Origin: Sedimenticola sp.
GTDB lineage: Bacteria > Pseudomonadota > Gammaproteobacteria > Chromatiales > Chromatiaceae
Length of the DNA stretch: 23,315 nucleotides
Reading direction: 5' to 3'
Assembly: GCA_027038775.1 (NCBI GenBank)
Contig: JALWGP010000357.1
Span: 1 to 23,315 of the forward strand
In this document: one piece after another, positions 21,059 to 23,315 of the stretch
Numbering within the stretch: the stretch's first letter is position 1
Layout: every line of letters starts with the position of its first letter
The notes under the pieces: generated by a model
Databases searched by the model: none
Told to the model about the DNA's origin: nothing
Seen by the model: the letters and a program-made list of their open reading frames with translations, nothing else
Made by a program: the position numbers and the translations under genes

Positions 21059-23315
21059 TTATCCCAACCGCTCCCTCACCCAGGGTTCCACCGAGGCCAG
21101 GGCCGCGGGCAGGGCGCCGGGATCGGTGCCGCCCGCCTGGGCCATGTCGGGCCGCCCGCCGCCGCGCCCGCCCACCTGCTCGGCCACCCTCTTGACCAGG
21201 TCGCCTGCCTTTACCCGGTCGGTGAGGTCCCTGGTGACACCGGCCACCAGGTTCACCTTGCCGTCGTTCACCGTCGCCAGCACGATGACGGCGGAACCGA
21301 GCTTGTTCTTGAGCTGGTCCAGGGTATCGCGCAGGGTCTTGACGTCGGCCCCCTCCAGGGTGGCGGCCAGCACCTTCGCCTCGCCCAGGTTGACGGCCTG
21401 CGAGGCCAGGTCGGAGCCGGCCGCCGAGGCCAGCTTCGCCTTGAGCCGTTCCATCTCCTTCTCCTGCCGGCGGCTCTTCTCCAGCAGGGCGCGGACCTTC
21501 TCCTCCACGTCGTCGAGGCCGGACTTCACCAGGCCGGCGATCTCCTGCAGCCGATCCTCGGCCTGCTGGACCCACTCGATGGCGCGCTCGCCGGTGACCG
21601 CCTCGATACGGCGCACGCCCGAGGCGATGCCCCCCTCGCTGACGATCTTGAACAGGCCGATGTCGCCGGTGGCGCGCACGTGGGTGCCGCCGCACAGCTC
21701 GATGGAGAAATCACCCATGCGCAGCACCCGCACCTGCTCCTCGTACTTCTCGCCGAAGAGCGCCATGGCGCCGGCGGCCTTGGCGTCCTCCAGGGCCATG
21801 ATGCGGGTCTCCACCACCAGGTTCTCGCGGATCTTGTCGTTCACCAGCCGCTCGATGGCGTGGAGCTGCTCGCGGGTGAGCGGCTCGAAATGGGAAAAGT
21901 CGAACCGCAGCCGTTCGGCCTCCACCAGGGAGCCCTTCTGCTGCACATGCTCGCCCAGGAGCTGGCGCAGGGCGGCGTGGAGCAGGTGGGTGGCGGAATG
22001 GTTGAGGGCGATGGCGCGCCGGTTCTCGGCATCCACCTCCGCCTCCAGGGTGTCGCCCACATGCAGCTCGCCGCGCACCACCCGGCCCAGGTGGCCGATC
22101 ACCTTGCCGCCCTGCTTGCGGGTGTCCTCCACCTCGAAATCGCCCTGCTCCGCCCGCAACCAGCCGCGGTCGCCCACCTGGCCACCCGACTCGGCGTAGA
22201 AGGGGGTCTTGTCCAGTACCACCAGGCCGCTTTCGCCCTCGCCCAGGGTCTCCACCGACTCGCCGTTGCGGAACAGGCCGATGATGGTGGCCTGGTCGCG
22301 CAGCCGCTCGTAGCCGGTGAAGTCGGTCTCCCCTTCCACCTGGAGCTGCCCCTGGTCGTCCATGCCGAAGCGGCTGGCGGCCCGGGCGCGCTGGCGCTGG
22401 GCGTTCATCTCCCGCTCGAAGCCCAGCTCGTCGATGTGCAGCCCCCGCTCGCGGGCGATGTCGGCGGTGAGATCGGCGGGGAAGCCGTAGGTGTCGTAGA
22501 GCTTGAAGACCAGCTCGCCGGGCAGGGTGTCGCCTTCGAGCCGGTCGATGGCCTCTTCCAGAATGCGCATCCCCTGCTCGATGGTCTCGGCGAAGCGCTC
22601 CTCCTCCAGGCGCAGCACCTTGACCACGGTATCGCGCGCCTTGGGCAGCTCGGGATAGGCGTCGCCCATCTGCTCGATGAGGGGGTCCACCAGCTTGTGG
22701 AAGAAGGGTTCCTTACAACCGAGCTGGTAACCGTGGCGGATGGCGCGCCGGATGATGCGGCGCAGCACATAGCCCCGGCCCTCGTTGCTGGGGGTCACCC
22801 CGTCCACGATGAGAAAGGCGGTGGAGCGGATGTGGTCGGCGATCACCCGCAGGGACTTGCTCTCCAGGTCGGTGGCGCCGGTCACCTCGGCGGCGGCGCG
22901 GATCAGCGCCTGGAAGAGGTCGATCTCGTAGTTGGAGTGGACCCCCTGGAGCACCGCCGCCAGCCGCTCCAGCCCCATGCCGGTGTCCACCGAGGGCTTG
23001 GGCAGGGGGGTGAGGTTGCCGTCGGCGTCGCGGTTGTACTGCATGAAGACCAGGTTCCAGATCTCGATGTAGCGGTCACCGTCCTCTTCGGGCGTGCCGG
23101 GCGGACCGCCTGGAACTTCGGGGCCGTGGTCGTAGAAGATCTCGGAACAGGGGCCGCAGGGGCCGGTGTCGCCCATGGACCAGAAGTTGTCGCTCTCGTA
23201 GCGCTTGCCGCCCGGCTTGTCACCGATGCGGGAGAAGCGCGCCGGATCGACGCCGATCTCCTCCAGCCAGACGCGGGCCGCCTCCTCGTCCTCTTCGTAG
23301 ACGGTGATCCAGAGG
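21059..23315 (-). CDS. alaS: Alanyl-tRNA synthetase AlaS, C-terminal part (5' end outside window)
   Basis: AlaS charges tRNA-Ala. The frame runs to the right edge, so about the last 751 residues are present and roughly 115-120 N-terminal residues are missing. The class II catalytic core is visible from [16 protein letters not shown] onward ([20 protein letters not shown] and [18 protein letters not shown]). The editing domain has [15 protein letters not shown] and the zinc-binding [13 protein letters not shown]. The C-terminal part has a Lys/Glu-rich helix ([20 protein letters not shown]) and a Gly-rich [16 protein letters not shown] near the end. The stop is TAA at 21059-21061. It is followed by lysC and csrA. 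Confidence 0.98.
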   Translation of the reverse strand, partial: LWITVYEEDEEAARVWLEEIGVDPARFSRIGDKPGGKRYESDNFWSMGDTGPCGPCSEIFYDHGPEVPGGPPGTPEEDGDRYIEIWNLVFMQYNRDADGNLTPLPKPSVDTGMGLERLAAVLQGVHSNYEIDLFQALIRAAAEVTGATDLESKSLRVIADHIRSTAFLIVDGVTPSNEGRGYVLRRIIRRAIRHGYQLGCKEPFFHKLVDPLIEQMGDAYPELPKARDTVVKVLRLEEERFAETIEQGMRILEEAIDRLEGDTLPGELVFKLYDTYGFPADLTADIARERGLHIDELGFEREMNAQRQRARAASRFGMDDQGQLQVEGETDFTGYERLRDQATIIGLFRNGESVETLGEGESGLVVLDKTPFYAESGGQVGDRGWLRAEQGDFEVEDTRKQGGKVIGHLGRVVRGELHVGDTLEAEVDAENRRAIALNHSATHLLHAALRQLLGEHVQQKGSLVEAERLRFDFSHFEPLTREQLHAIERLVNDKIRENLVVETRIMALEDAKAAGAMALFGEKYEEQVRVLRMGDFSIELCGGTHVRATGDIGLFKIVSEGGIASGVRRIEAVTGERAIEWVQQAEDRLQEIAGLVKSGLDDVEEKVRALLEKSRRQEKEMERLKAKLASAAGSDLASQAVNLGEAKVLAATLEGADVKTLRDTLDQLKNKLGSAVIVLATVNDGKVNLVAGVTRDLTDRVKAGDLVKRVAEQVGGRGGGRPDMAQAGGTDPGALPAALASVEPWVRERLG

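Overview
The window is GC-rich DNA from a gammaproteobacterium, most likely a chemolithotrophic or facultatively anaerobic sulfur oxidiser. The evidence is two sulfur-globule-type secreted proteins, a complete periplasmic nitrate reductase operon (napFDAGHBC), the oxygen-independent ubiquinone hydroxylation genes ubiU and ubiV, and the classic gammaproteobacterial order alaS - csrA - tRNA-Ser(GCU) - tRNA-Arg(ACG), here with lysC between alaS and csrA. Genus and species cannot be read from the sequence.

Layout. 1-409: 3' end of a glycerate kinase gene. 490-3361 (minus): yhcC-ubiU-ubiV, with an FNR-type box and a correctly spaced -10 element in front of yhcC. 3423-4844 (minus): a small membrane protein and two paralogous sulfur-globule-family proteins separated by terminators; one has an 11-residue-repeat coiled-coil tail. 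5105-9339 (plus): a tight four-gene operon of two exported M16 peptidase-family proteins (one active, one without the metal site), a TatD-linked-type radical SAM protein and a TauD-like 2OG oxygenase. 9399-15874 (plus): the nap promoter region (an 18-bp palindrome, FNR box, extended -10) and napFDAGHBC, with hairpins at napA/napG and napB/napC and a terminator after napC. 15940-17559: a possible small RNA, an unrecognised protein with a zincin-like layout but no HExxH, and a DUF3581 protein carrying a MaoC-type motif. 17575-18681 (minus): folE-folX and a 59-residue membrane protein. 18764-19313: tRNA-Arg and tRNA-Ser genes, each followed by a truncated duplicate. 19388-23315 (minus): csrA, lysC and the 3' part of alaS.

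How the genes fit together. FNR boxes in front of both yhcC-ubiUV and nap, each 32 bp (centre to centre) from a -10 hexamer, suggest one oxygen-sensing regulator switches on both anaerobic quinone synthesis and quinol-linked nitrate reduction. Sulfur globule proteins would store the electron donor. NapC draws electrons from the quinol pool, and ubiquinone made without O2 would keep that pool filled.

The most unusual structure is at 18764-19313. Two different, adjacent tRNA genes each have a downstream unit (153 and 136 bp) consisting of a copy of the tRNA 3' end interrupted at the same T-loop position by a related GC-rich palindromic insert that starts GGCTC, followed by an inverted copy of the host tRNA's own T-arm. 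This looks like a small non-coding tRNA-targeted element family.
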